Below are positions 26,801-33,702 of a DNA stretch of 33,829 nt, piece by piece. The stretch is from assembly GCF_001984715.1 (NCBI RefSeq), contig NZ_MSPR01000022.1:1-33829 (forward strand). The letters run 5' to 3'. Source of the stretch: Streptococcus azizii (GTDB taxonomy: Bacteria > Bacillota > Bacilli > Lactobacillales > Streptococcaceae). Position 1 is the first letter of the stretch. Each line of letters starts with the position of its first letter. The position numbers and the translations under genes were made by a program. Under the pieces are notes generated by a model. It was given only the letters and a program-made list of their open reading frames with translations. It had not been told where the DNA came from and ran no database searches.

Positions 26801-29800
26801 TGACCCGACCATGTACTTGAACCACTCCAACACGATGATAGACTTCATCAGCTGGCAATTCCCACTCAACTGGAAATTGGGATGAGAGTAAGCTGCCATC
26901 GGCTAGATAGGCTTGTGCTGTATCTGGTAGAGTTGGAACTTGACCTTTTTCCGTAGCGAGACTGATATTTTTAATAGCTGCTACCTGATCGATGACGGAT
27001 ACTAAAATATCTACAGGCAATCCTGTTTCTACCATCGTTCCCTTCGCTACAAAGGATTCACCGCTAGCCTGTGCCGCAGCAATTTCCTCTTGATTAAAGG
27101 TTAAAGATTGCTCACCCTCGCTACCATCTTGGTAACGCACTCGAACTGTCTGTGGTAACTGTAAGGAACTACCTTTTTTTAGATAGACCGTCTTAGAAGC
27201 TAGGTAACTATCTAGTACATTCCTATCGTTTTCCCTGCTTCCTTGAACAGAAAAAGTCACCTGAGCAGATTCTAAACCTTCTGAATGTGCAAGAACTCGT
27301 ACCTCGCCACTTTCCCCCGTCATTTGGACAATAGCCAAGACTTTTCCGGCATAAGCCTTGCGATTGTTGTCTTGATAGGACTGGTGATCCACTGCATTTC
27401 CATTATCCATCGCTACCAATCGAGCAGGTCCCTCGACAGTGATAGAGACGCGATTATCAGCAGAAATCACTGGCCGTCCTTCAGCATCTCTGACATCGAT
27501 CTCGATGTATTCCAAAGACTTATCCGTTACCTTACTTGGCTTCTTAACCGTGTGAGCAAGGAGGTGATGAGCATTAGAAAAACCTGCTATCTCCTTTGTT
27601 CCTACAGTATGAACGATTTCTTGATTAGCTGCGTCATAAGCCACTGCCTTTAATTTTCCAGTACGATAGGGAACATGCCAAGTTAGGTAAAGGTTTTGAT
27701 GTTCTCTTGATTGTTTATCAGCACCAGTATAAATCTGGTAACGATGACCTGCTGCTGTTTGTTGTTGGGTAAACTCTTTCGTACCTAAGTCAGTCTCTTG
27801 ACCATTTTCATCAATATGGATCAATTTGACCTTAGCAGCATTGGAATAAACGACCACTTCTACTCGATTTTGTCCATCTTTTGAAAGGGCAGATTCTTGC
27901 CATGTTCCGGGGACTAGGTGGAGGGTGGTGTCTTTCGCATTCCACTGACTCCTGTAGAAGTAGTAAGAATCCTTTGGAAATCCCGCCGTATCAACGATTC
28001 CAAAATAAGAGCTTTTAGGGGCTGGCCACTCACCAACAGACCCTGAACCAACCCCATTCCAAGGCGTCGGTTCTCCCAAATAGTCAAATCCTGTCCAGAC
28101 AAATTCACCTGCAACAAAATCACGAGTCACCACATCGTACCATGCTTGACTAGCTACATGCCCCCATCCGACAGCACTTTGGTCGTAGGAAGTTAATTGT
28201 TTATCCGACCGTCTTGCATTGCCTTTAATATCATAGACACCGCGACTATTGACTGCCGAAGCGGTTTCAGACCCATAGATAATCCAGTCTGGATGCTCAG
28301 TATGTCCTTCGTCGTACTTCCTACCATCAGCATAGTTGTATCCGACAATCCCTTTCTGACCAGGATGTTGGCTGAGGGCATTTGCCATACCGATAGACTC
28401 TCGCCATTTATCCTTTAACTTATTATCCCCTAGCGTCGCTGGACGGGAATCATCCACCTCAGCTATCCAGTTGATCAACTGAGTAATAACCTGCGGATAA
28501 TTGGATACATTTCCAGAAAAGCCCTCCATTACCTCATTACCAGTTGACCACATGATAATAGATGGATCATTGATACCACTTTTGACCATCTGTTTCAAAT
28601 GATACTCAGCCCAAGTTTGATTTGCAGTCGCATTAGCTAACCCCTTGACGCTGTCACCGATTTGGACATTAAACCACCTTGCATAGTCATTGATATTTCC
28701 ATTTTTAGCATAGTGCCATGTATCAAAGGCTTCATCAATAAGGAGCATCCCTTTACGATTTGCGATATCTTTCATAACACGAGCAGCTGGGTTATGAGTG
28801 ACTCGAACAGCATTGACTCCCATATCTTGTAGAATATCAAACTGTCTCTCAATCGCATCGTAGTAAGCAGCTGCTCCTAGAGACCCTTGATCATGGTGCA
28901 TGGAAACTCCTTTGAGTTTCATGGATTGACCATTCAATGCAAAGCCAGTATTGCTATCAAACGATAGAAAGCGGAAACCAACTTCTTGACTCCTAGATTG
29001 GATTTTCTCATCGTTTTTATAGACATCTGTTCGTAAAATATACAGAGCTGGATTTTCTAGGGACCATAAATCTGGCCGAACAACACTAAACTGATTGCGG
29101 ATAGTCGTTTCTTGATTGGCTTCGACTGCTCTCAAAACGGACTTTGCTGATTCTGCAACCTTTTCCCCTACACTACCATCGCTATTGCGTCTAAAGAGAC
29201 TAGATTGAACCGCAATCTCCCCTGTTTCTGTCCCTTGATTAAGAACCCTCGTCTCTACGACTACTTGACTTCCCTGATCTGACGCATAGGTCGTTGCCAA
29301 ATCTGGCGTTTTCATGACCACACCGTATTGGGCTAAGTGAATAGCAGGTTCAAAGTTCAAGTGAACAGAGCGGTAAATCCCACTTCCAGAATACCAACGT
29401 GAACTTGGCAAGTTATTCACCACTTTGACAGCGATTACATTTTCTTGATTCGTTTTAATATAGTTTGTTAAATCAAAGCTAAATGAAGTATAACCGTTGG
29501 GGTGAACACCTAAAGACTGACCATTGATAAAGACTTCCGTTTCCATATAAGCCCCATCAAACTCTAGGCTAACACGTCCCTTTGCTGCTTCTTCCCCAAT
29601 CGAAAAGACCTTGCGGTACCAGCCGACACCGCCTGGCTTATAGCCACTTTCTGCCTCTCCTGATCTTGTATAGTCTTGCGTCAAACTAAAATCATGAGGC
29701 AGATTGATGGTTTTCCAACTCGAATCGTCATATGTAGGAGTTGAGGCACCTACCCTATCCCCTAGGCTAAACTTCCAATCGTTATCAAACTGGACTCTTT

Positions 29801-30383
29801 TATCCTTTTCATTGTAATAATTGATTTTTTGCCATACTTCTGGAGAGGTGACCGAGGACAAGTCTGGTTGGCTCTCTTCGACAGAACGAACCTTTCTTGT
29901 AATAGGTTTGCTATCATCATTTGATAGGCTAGCAGAGGGCGAAGTAGCTAGCTGATTTGTTGTAGGGACAGAATCTACTGTCAGAGTGGGAGAGCTAGGC
30001 TGGTCAGCTTCAGGCGCCTTACTAACCTCTGTAGTCTCCTCGGGCCTAGCGACCTCTTGGCTCTCTGTCTTCTCCGTAGTCTCTACTGTGGAAGCACTCT
30101 CTACTTCTTCTGCTGGTTGTTCTACATTTCCTAATGTTGGTGATGGATCTGTAGCAACAGGCTCATTGGTCTCTGCTACTGGATTAGCGACCGACTCTTC
30201 TGCTGCAGATTCCGGATTGCTCTTCTCAACTGACTGAGTGACTTCTGCCCCTCCTGCTTCCACTACTTCTTGAGCGCTGGCTTGTTCACCCAAAAAACTA
30301 AGCCCAATCAAAACCGAGCAAACTCCTATGCTTGCCTTCCGAATACTATAGGTACATTTCTTTTGCAAGAAAAACTTCTTCAT
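20868..30383 (-). CDS. Giant wall-anchored GH2-GH84 glycosidase (BgaA-like beta-galactosidase fused to beta-N-acetylglucosaminidase)
   Basis: This 3171-aa surface enzyme has YSIRK signal (12-16) with predicted cleavage after ASA37 and an acidic Pro/Thr/Glu-rich spacer (to about 180). A GH2 beta-galactosidase follows: jelly-roll from about 190, acid/base Glu617 in STGNEVMEG and nucleophile Glu706 in IYGSETASA. Next come DUF4982-like and Big_4-like domains (about 790-1210), a BgaA-like region, a discoidin/CBM32 module (about 1465-1610) and a Pro/Glu linker. The GH84 unit (about 1665-2270) has NRGFIEGYYGNPW and the catalytic pair Asp1935-Asp1936 in ILADDAPNPAGG. At least four more discoidin-like modules follow (about 2297-2985), then a G5 domain (about 3000-3080), LPQTA (3135-3139), a helix and a Lys-rich tail. 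It is predicted to strip Gal then GlcNAc from host glycans at the cell surface. AAGGAG precedes ATG 30383. Confidence 0.92.
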   Translation of the reverse strand: MKKFFLQKKCTYSIRKASIGVCSVLIGLSFLGEQASAQEVVEAGGAEVTQSVEKSNPESAAEESVANPVAETNEPVATDPSPTLGNVEQPAEEVESASTVETTEKTESQEVARPEETTEVSKAPEADQPSSPTLTVDSVPTTNQLATSPSASLSNDDSKPITRKVRSVEESQPDLSSVTSPEVWQKINYYNEKDKRVQFDNDWKFSLGDRVGASTPTYDDSSWKTINLPHDFSLTQDYTRSGEAESGYKPGGVGWYRKVFSIGEEAAKGRVSLEFDGAYMETEVFINGQSLGVHPNGYTSFSFDLTNYIKTNQENVIAVKVVNNLPSSRWYSGSGIYRSVHLNFEPAIHLAQYGVVMKTPDLATTYASDQGSQVVVETRVLNQGTETGEIAVQSSLFRRNSDGSVGEKVAESAKSVLRAVEANQETTIRNQFSVVRPDLWSLENPALYILRTDVYKNDEKIQSRSQEVGFRFLSFDSNTGFALNGQSMKLKGVSMHHDQGSLGAAAYYDAIERQFDILQDMGVNAVRVTHNPAARVMKDIANRKGMLLIDEAFDTWHYAKNGNINDYARWFNVQIGDSVKGLANATANQTWAEYHLKQMVKSGINDPSIIMWSTGNEVMEGFSGNVSNYPQVITQLINWIAEVDDSRPATLGDNKLKDKWRESIGMANALSQHPGQKGIVGYNYADGRKYDEGHTEHPDWIIYGSETASAVNSRGVYDIKGNARRSDKQLTSYDQSAVGWGHVASQAWYDVVTRDFVAGEFVWTGFDYLGEPTPWNGVGSGSVGEWPAPKSSYFGIVDTAGFPKDSYYFYRSQWNAKDTTLHLVPGTWQESALSKDGQNRVEVVVYSNAAKVKLIHIDENGQETDLGTKEFTQQQTAAGHRYQIYTGADKQSREHQNLYLTWHVPYRTGKLKAVAYDAANQEIVHTVGTKEIAGFSNAHHLLAHTVKKPSKVTDKSLEYIEIDVRDAEGRPVISADNRVSITVEGPARLVAMDNGNAVDHQSYQDNNRKAYAGKVLAIVQMTGESGEVRVLAHSEGLESAQVTFSVQGSRENDRNVLDSYLASKTVYLKKGSSLQLPQTVRVRYQDGSEGEQSLTFNQEEIAAAQASGESFVAKGTMVETGLPVDILVSVIDQVAAIKNISLATEKGQVPTLPDTAQAYLADGSLLSSQFPVEWELPADEVYHRVGVVQVHGRVNVLGDVLPVTASIRVADKTITLGQNVAPVAVSISQNIPENQQSDTLSAINNRELTASANNAGGPNPTLWSNYQASQSGQKTATLTFTYDTAQNISQVNVYYHQDSWSLRLPKSVQFAWSRGAGEEARAVAATELAREQVNGLTKVSYQLAQPIPAVVLQMTVENSDQNLGNRKPSVGIVEVELMTALESFEKSSDSSLTEIRVDDRVLTGNMITREMSVLKGNTITASNTAHNVAVTVLPAENNIVKIFTQSEDQTSQGEYTLHLVPESPSENYVPIAETTTTAGSTQPGEGNKIANALDADKDTIWHSAWAGTDLANLWLTVDAGKVRKLDALAYAARRDGSPNGKVIEYEVYASTDNQNWQRVKTGRFNEGADWQEAEFEPVEARYLKLQAVQTLGDGNRNNRFMSAAEIRVREFKEELPPEQPEQPTPPSQPEQPTPEVSDGTVELPDSYTATNPASPETITQALQSPSYLEKEYTIYPNPRKVVYGEGLVRLDQTVNLVIGPGIDIYTRNRLKEVLQANQISYTTSPTPLENATNIFLGIHGQTTAASQHQATEGIASDLYDKIDAYSLVVRNGAVSIVGKDTDSVFYGLTSLKHMLKDSPEPVLRTLKIEDYADIKNRGFIEGYYGNPWSNQDRAELMKFGGDLKLTQYFFAPKDDPYHNSKWRELYPEEKLAEIRELARVGNQHKTRYVWTIHPFMHNRMRFDNDRVYQEDLNVIKMKFSQLLDSGVREFGILADDAPNPAGGFDSYNRLMNDLTNWLEEKQVQYSGLRKEMIFVPHEYWGNGREDELKSLNRNLPESSHLTLTGGRIWGEVASRFLDQYRANITADGARYRPIQLWINWPTTDNSKQHLILGGGEKFLHPNVDPSLLAGIMLNPMQQSEPSKIALFSVAQYTWNIWKSEEEARKVNQQAFNFVENATFKDSEASSAFRELGKHMVNQNMDSRVVKLEESIDLAPKLTAFLTKLENKEELSASRKELQAEFKKLKDAALYYKEHGSKRMRDQIIYWLDNTVDQMDALEKLLEATKYIGSGQTATLWENYKAGFDLYKQSQTHEFWYVNGYQQAELGVQHIRPFILGLLENLSQEVEKALDPTQVQTRFITNREVNSRDIGKITDGDLETNILSTTPNSLATGDFVGLEFDRLIPIHSLGFAMGTSSNLNDTFSQAELQYLNKENQWVSLDNHSYRGNESILTLEDLNIEAKAVRLIATAPKGNTWLGVREIAVNRPLEQVRPTDEVTGTITTSDNLIYKYGTNQAKALDGNPATEAMYANSDGSDTTPSGAWIQLNLDKVRPVSQVTIVQGTNDKIASGVVEYSEDLVNWQTLASVTGDKTINLPTNIHAKAIRIRNQQDMNAWWRIAEFSAKTNEGVTDYTDTSLDSLKNTKTIVEEDSYQMNLEPGASLQPSDYIGIRLKRLHELSHIGVTGQTDLTLLYSPNGVEWYTKDALSEQTLVRYVRLVNESNQPKEIGATSLTVQTREIKSPTLVHTTMGMNSYYASADVRNLNNLGDLFDGKLDRHVEFADTPRQNDTILIDLGQRRNIQKLRAYIQDGTVNYLRDGKIQASSDGQTWVDLVTVGDGVTNSNADDSLTDGWVHDASNPGNRYIEGSLASPIEAQYLRVLVTAAYPHRFVSFTEFVINDGEFVKEVNDPTVMTTGSESRDSLATNVVDGKLLTAYKADTPTGGLIYRLSENTHHNHITLVSTASENKPIRALALVTGETGPHAQGVESQWIELGNVRNSFANLTLTAEAKHLLAVYLVWENAGQEIYELKTYYKELMQETPKPSVPKLTQKVEPLTRPELEAYPFEVSIREEFKPIAFETIHRINRDLPKGVSQIVQVGKEGQRRLQIERMLLGDQVRERIVSDMIVGEPQAQIIEVGAKEGQVPKDTITKPHLSPLSSVDQGQGQKGDSLAPQEEEGEKIVPVSQGLSRKAARSLPQTASKSQLHLALAGLASLLFAGEVGKKAKKKKGKK

Positions 30384-30500
30384 TATAAACTCCTTTTCTT
30401 AAACTAAGGCCTTTTGACGAACCACTTTCCCTCCTATTCTTTTCCTTTATTAAAAGCCTATGTTAAAAGATGTATACATTATCCTTATATTAACATATAT

Positions 30501-30529
30501 ATTGTAAGGGTTTTCTTTTGTTTTGTCAA
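30501..30529 (-). promoter_or_regulatory. Promoter of the large glycosidase gene
   Basis: On the minus strand, TTGACA (30529-30524), 17-bp spacer, TACAAT (30506-30501). The start site is near 30494, giving a leader of about 110 nt that contains an ATGTATACAT palindrome-like stretch. No cre was seen nearby. Confidence 0.8.
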
Positions 30530-30696
30530 TAAAATAAGGAAGTAAATCATCACCTTGTTACTATTTTCTGCCACTAGTCTAAAAATATCTTTACAGCTCC
30601 TATCGTTTGCTATTCGATAGATAACATAAGCTCCTAAAATTTTCATAGGGACACCATATTATGAAACTATTTTCTAACCATGCTCTCGCTTCACTT

Positions 30697-30705
30697 CCCC
30701 CCCCC
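30697..30705 (+). other. C9 homopolymer tract in a tiny ORF
   Basis: Nine consecutive C residues lie about 170 bp upstream of the glycosidase -35 box and inside a 27-codon plus-strand ORF (30661-30744, MKLFSNHALA...). The ORF is weakly supported: a GGGA lies about 10 nt before its ATG. The tract could vary in length; whether it affects anything is unknown. Confidence 0.35.
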
Positions 30706-30885
30706 TACTGTGAGATTCTCTTACCTATCGGTGCTATCGTCTAGCGAATCTTCCCATGCCTTATTGTCAACAGTATTGCTGGCTCGCGAATCATACTATA
30801 GTCGTTTAGTTTATACCTAAAGGTAGCCACAGCTGTAATTGACTAAATCTGAAACAGCTGCGTCTCTTTTATTACTTCGATGAGT

Positions 30886-30908
30886 GAAAAGCTCCAGTGG
30901 AGGTTTTC
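30886..30908. repeat. Short hairpin, AGT-loop family
   Basis: GAAAAGCTCC (30886-30895) and GGAGGTTTTC (30899-30908) pair with one G-G mismatch around loop AGT. The 14-mer TGAAAAGCTCCAGT (30885-30898) also occurs at 20712-20725, so this is a dispersed intergenic element. Confidence 0.5.
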
Positions 30909-31003
30909 AGCCTACCACCTTCATTAAAAAAGTGATCGTTAGAAACTCCGTTTCCCTATTTCCAACCTTGCCCACTTCGCTCTCAAATTTCTAGGCTCAG
31001 GCT

Positions 31004-31026
31004 GAAACAGTTCACCGAACTGTTTC
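31004..31026. repeat. Second copy of the GAAACAGTTC hairpin
   Basis: GAAACAGTTC (31004-31013), loop ACC, GAACTGTTTC (31017-31026): both arms are identical to those at 16147-16169, only the loop differs. No U-run is present. It is a dispersed intergenic repeat. Confidence 0.65.
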
Positions 31027-31192
31027 ACTCTCCCAGACTAGTGGAGCAAGTACTAAAAGTAAACTAAACATACTATATTACAAAGGATACAGTTGAAGTA
31101 AGAAAACTCCCAGCCTCAAATTTCTCACGGAAATAGCCACTTGGACATGTAGAGGGAGAAGATTTTTTAACTACTGATAATCAATCCGTTAT

Positions 31193-31242
31193 TCTATAGA
31201 GTATATTTACATAACATATATTATGTAAATATACTCTATAGA
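31193..31242. repeat. 50-bp near-perfect palindrome
   Basis: Perfect 22-bp arms, left TCTATAGAGTATATTTACAT plus AA (31193-31214) and its reverse complement (31221-31242), flank a 6-nt centre CATATA. The central 24 bp (31206-31229) differ from the palindrome at 5301-5324 at only three positions. It contains almost no G/C and has no U-tail. It is either an operator-like site or a cruciform-forming repeat. Confidence 0.7.
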
Positions 31243-31348
31243 TAGTTCCTATTTTACTGGAGCCGTTGCAAAGGATGTTCACTTATGGATATGGAAGAAA
31301 CTATCCAGTGGAGAATTATTTAGATAGTAAGGTACACTTTTAGATACA

Positions 31349-31405
31349 CAAAAACTCCCCTTAGCGTTTCTAGTGAATGTTTTCACTGTCCGCTATAAGG
31401 GGAGT
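31349..31405 (-). terminator. Minus-strand terminator (distal)
   Basis: ACTCCCCTTA-GCG (31353-31365) pairs with CGC...TAAGGGGAGT (31391-31405), and an inner AGTGAA/TTCACT stem caps it. On the minus strand TTTTTG follows. No gene ends just upstream of it on the minus strand, but a 24-bp copy of the ffh 3' end sits 9 bp before it, suggesting this was the original ffh terminator. Confidence 0.75.
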
Positions 31406-31413
31406 ATATCAGA

Positions 31414-31437
31414 AAGAAGAGATTTATTTTCTCTTCT
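31414..31437. repeat. 24-bp direct repeat of the ffh 3' end
   Basis: The 24 bases at 31414-31437 are identical to 31729-31752, which contain the last codons and stop of ffh. The offset is 315 bp. The unit is itself an inverted repeat (AGAAGAGA ... TCTCTTCT). The two copies bracket 291 bp of non-coding, hairpin-rich sequence. Confidence 0.8.
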
Positions 31438-31564
31438 CAGGTTGTAGACAAAGTATCTCTGAGAAAATTTGTCAATGTCAACATCGAAGAATAATATCAG
31501 TGCTTTTATCTCTTCGTGAAAAGGCGAGCGAAGCGAGCCCATAACGGCTACTTTACGCCGTAGC

Positions 31565-31627
31565 AAAAAACACCAGAAACGTTCTGTTTCTGGTGTTCGG
31601 AGATTTTGAGACTCAGGCTCAAAATCT
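31565..31627 (-). terminator. Double hairpin and terminator downstream of ffh
   Basis: On the minus strand the stem AGATTTTGAG/CTCAAAATCT (31601-31627) comes first. It is followed by AACACCAGAAAC/GTTTCTGGTGTT (31569-31597), then T6. The second is a textbook terminator about 140 bp after the ffh stop; the intervening sequence (CTCCCTACGGGA and others) may form a third fold. Confidence 0.75.
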
Positions 31628-31738
31628 AAGCATGAAATCCCGTAGGGAGTTGCTGCCGTCCGTGCTACCTAAGTAAAGTATCATATTAAAATAATCGTTT
31701 TGGAGAAAATAGACTTTTTCTTCAGTCTAAGAAGAGAT

Positions 31739-33304
31739 TTATTTTCTCTTCTTTTTTGCTTTCTTCATTTTATTTGCCATCCGTTTCATGGATTGCTTCA
31801 TGGCAAATTCTCCGATTTTACCTTTTAATCCTCCACCGAGCATTTGACTCATATCCGGCATGCCTGCCCCTTCAAAAGGAGACATATCAGGCATACCTCC
31901 TTGCCCCATCATATTCTCAAGGGCTGACATGTCCATATTGTTTGGTAGGTTTTTAGGGAGATTGTTCGGGTTAATCCCCATCTGTTTCATCATCTTGTTC
32001 ATATCACCAGACAGGACACCTTGCATCATAGTCTTGGCTTGGTTAAAATCCTTGATAAATTTGTTAACTTCGATAAAGGTATTTCCAGAACCATTAGCTA
32101 TCCGACGCCGACGACTGGGACTCAGCAAGTCAGGATTTTCTCGCTCAGCCGGGGTCATTGAGGAGACAATCGCTCGCTTTCTGGCAATTTCACGCTCATC
32201 TACCTTGAGATTAGCAAGGGCTGGATTTCCTGCCATCCCTGGAAGCATCTTGATTAGATCCTCCATAGGTCCCATATTTTGGACTTGATCCAACTGGTCG
32301 ATAAAATCATTGAAATCAAAGGTGTTCTCGCGCATTTTTTCTGCCAGCTCAAGCGATTTCTTCTCGTCGTATTCTTGAGAAGCCTTTTCAATCAAAGTCA
32401 GCAGATCCCCCATGCCAAGGATCCGACTGGACATGCGGTCTGGATGGAAGGTTTCAATATCTGTGATTTTCTCACCAGTCCCGGTGAATTTGATGGGTTT
32501 GCCTGTGATATGACGGACAGAGAGCGCTGCACCACCACGGGTATCCCCATCAATCTTGGTCAAAATCACCCCAGTTACTTCCAACTGATTGTTAAACTCA
32601 CGCGCAACATTGGCTGCTTCCTGACCAATCATTGCATCGACCACGAGAAGGATTTCATTTGGCTGGGCAAGTGCCTTAACATCCCGTAATTCGTCCATCA
32701 GCACCTGGTCAATTTGCAAACGCCCTGCCGTATCGATTAAGACATAATCATTGTTATTTTGATGAGCCAGTTCAAGACCTTGCTTGACAATCTCAACTGC
32801 GGGTACACCTGTTCCCAACTCAAAGACAGGCACTTCAATCTGTTGCCCCAAGGTCTTTAACTGGTCGATAGCTGCCGGACGATAGATGTCTGCTGCAATC
32901 AGTAAGGGACGGGCATTTTCTTCTTTTTTGAGTTTATTGGCTAATTTTCCCGCAAAAGTAGTTTTACCAGCCCCCTGCAAGCCGACCATCATGATGATGG
33001 TCGGAATTTTGGGTGATTTGATGATTTCTGCCGTATCGGCTCCCAAAATCGCTGTCAACTCTTCATCGACAATCTTGATAATCTGTTGCGCAGGATTTAG
33101 GGTTTCAATCACTTCGTGACCAACCGCACGCTCACGAACTTTTTTGATAAAGTCTTTTACAACCGGAAGCGCGACGTCCGCTTCTAGAAGAGCTAGGCGG
33201 ATTTCTTTGGTTGCCTCTTGGACATCACTCTCGCTAATTTTTCCCTTGCGGCGTAAGTTTTTAAAGACATTTTGCAAACGTTCTGTTAAGTTTTCAAAAG
33301 CCAT
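31739..33304 (-). CDS. ffh: Signal recognition particle protein Ffh
   Basis: This 521-aa SRP GTPase recognises signal sequences on nascent membrane proteins and docks with FtsY. An N-domain helical bundle (about 1-85) is followed by a G-domain with P-loop GLQGAGKTT (108-116), DTAGR and TKIDGDTRGGAA. The M-domain from about 330 carries the 4.5S RNA-binding stretch SPSRRRRIANGSG and a Met/Gly/Pro-rich tail (MMQGVLSG, GQGGMPDMS) ending in many lysines. An AAGGAG site precedes ATG 33304, and ylxM ends 12 bp upstream, so the two form an operon. The end of the gene is part of a 24-bp duplicated sequence. Confidence 0.98.
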   Translation of the reverse strand: MAFENLTERLQNVFKNLRRKGKISESDVQEATKEIRLALLEADVALPVVKDFIKKVRERAVGHEVIETLNPAQQIIKIVDEELTAILGADTAEIIKSPKIPTIIMMVGLQGAGKTTFAGKLANKLKKEENARPLLIAADIYRPAAIDQLKTLGQQIEVPVFELGTGVPAVEIVKQGLELAHQNNNDYVLIDTAGRLQIDQVLMDELRDVKALAQPNEILLVVDAMIGQEAANVAREFNNQLEVTGVILTKIDGDTRGGAALSVRHITGKPIKFTGTGEKITDIETFHPDRMSSRILGMGDLLTLIEKASQEYDEKKSLELAEKMRENTFDFNDFIDQLDQVQNMGPMEDLIKMLPGMAGNPALANLKVDEREIARKRAIVSSMTPAERENPDLLSPSRRRRIANGSGNTFIEVNKFIKDFNQAKTMMQGVLSGDMNKMMKQMGINPNNLPKNLPNNMDMSALENMMGQGGMPDMSPFEGAGMPDMSQMLGGGLKGKIGEFAMKQSMKRMANKMKKAKKKRK

Positions 33305-33316
33305 GATAGTCTCCTT

Positions 33317-33649
33317 TTATTCTCTATTATCAATACTGCTTAAAATAGTAATCTTCTCCTGCAAAAAGCTATCTTCTGGATAGCGTTTGAGGAGTTGGTC
33401 AAAAATCTGACTACGGACGATATAATCAGAATACATGTGCAGTTTCTTCTCATAATCCTCTAAAATCTTCTCAGTTCGTTTGATATTATCGTAAACTGCT
33501 TGACGGCTGACTTGAAATTCTTCTGCAATCTCAGCCAAGCTATAATCATCCGCATAGTAAAGTTCGATATAGTTCATCTGTTTATCGGTCAAAAGTGCCG
33601 CATAAAATTCAAATAAGGCATTCATCCGATTTGTTTTTTCAATTTCCAT
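33317..33649 (-). CDS. ylxM: YlxM, UPF0122 helix-turn-helix protein, SRP-associated
   Basis: This 110-aa helical protein resembles a sigma-70 region 4/HTH fold ([20 protein letters not shown], then [12 protein letters not shown]). It is encoded with ffh in many Firmicutes and is reported to modulate SRP assembly. I choose ATG 33649 ([10 protein letters not shown]) over ATG 33655. The latter sits 1 nt after the -10 box and would not be on the transcript, while 33649 is about 7 nt beyond it. The mRNA would thus be leaderless. It is immediately upstream of ffh (12-bp gap). An IS3-family element ends about 50 bp upstream. Confidence 0.9.
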   Translation of the reverse strand: MEIEKTNRMNALFEFYAALLTDKQMNYIELYYADDYSLAEIAEEFQVSRQAVYDNIKRTEKILEDYEKKLHMYSDYIVRSQIFDQLLKRYPEDSFLQEKITILSSIDNRE

Positions 33650-33656
33650 ACCCATT

Positions 33657-33665
33657 ATTATATCA
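33657..33665 (-). promoter_or_regulatory. Extended -10 promoter of ylxM-ffh, leaderless
   Basis: On the minus strand TGATATAAT (33665-33657) is an extended -10 with a perfect TATAAT and no clear -35. The predicted start site coincides with ATG 33649. The pattern matches the promoter of the response regulator at 3631. Confidence 0.65.
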
Positions 33666-33702
33666 AATTTTTCTTGTAGGAGAAAGTTCTACTCCTGAAA
33701 GA

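Noticed and set aside
22460..27653. Plus-strand ORFs inside the glycosidase gene
   Set aside because: They lie opposite conserved catalytic and binding modules and have no ribosome sites or recognisable motifs.
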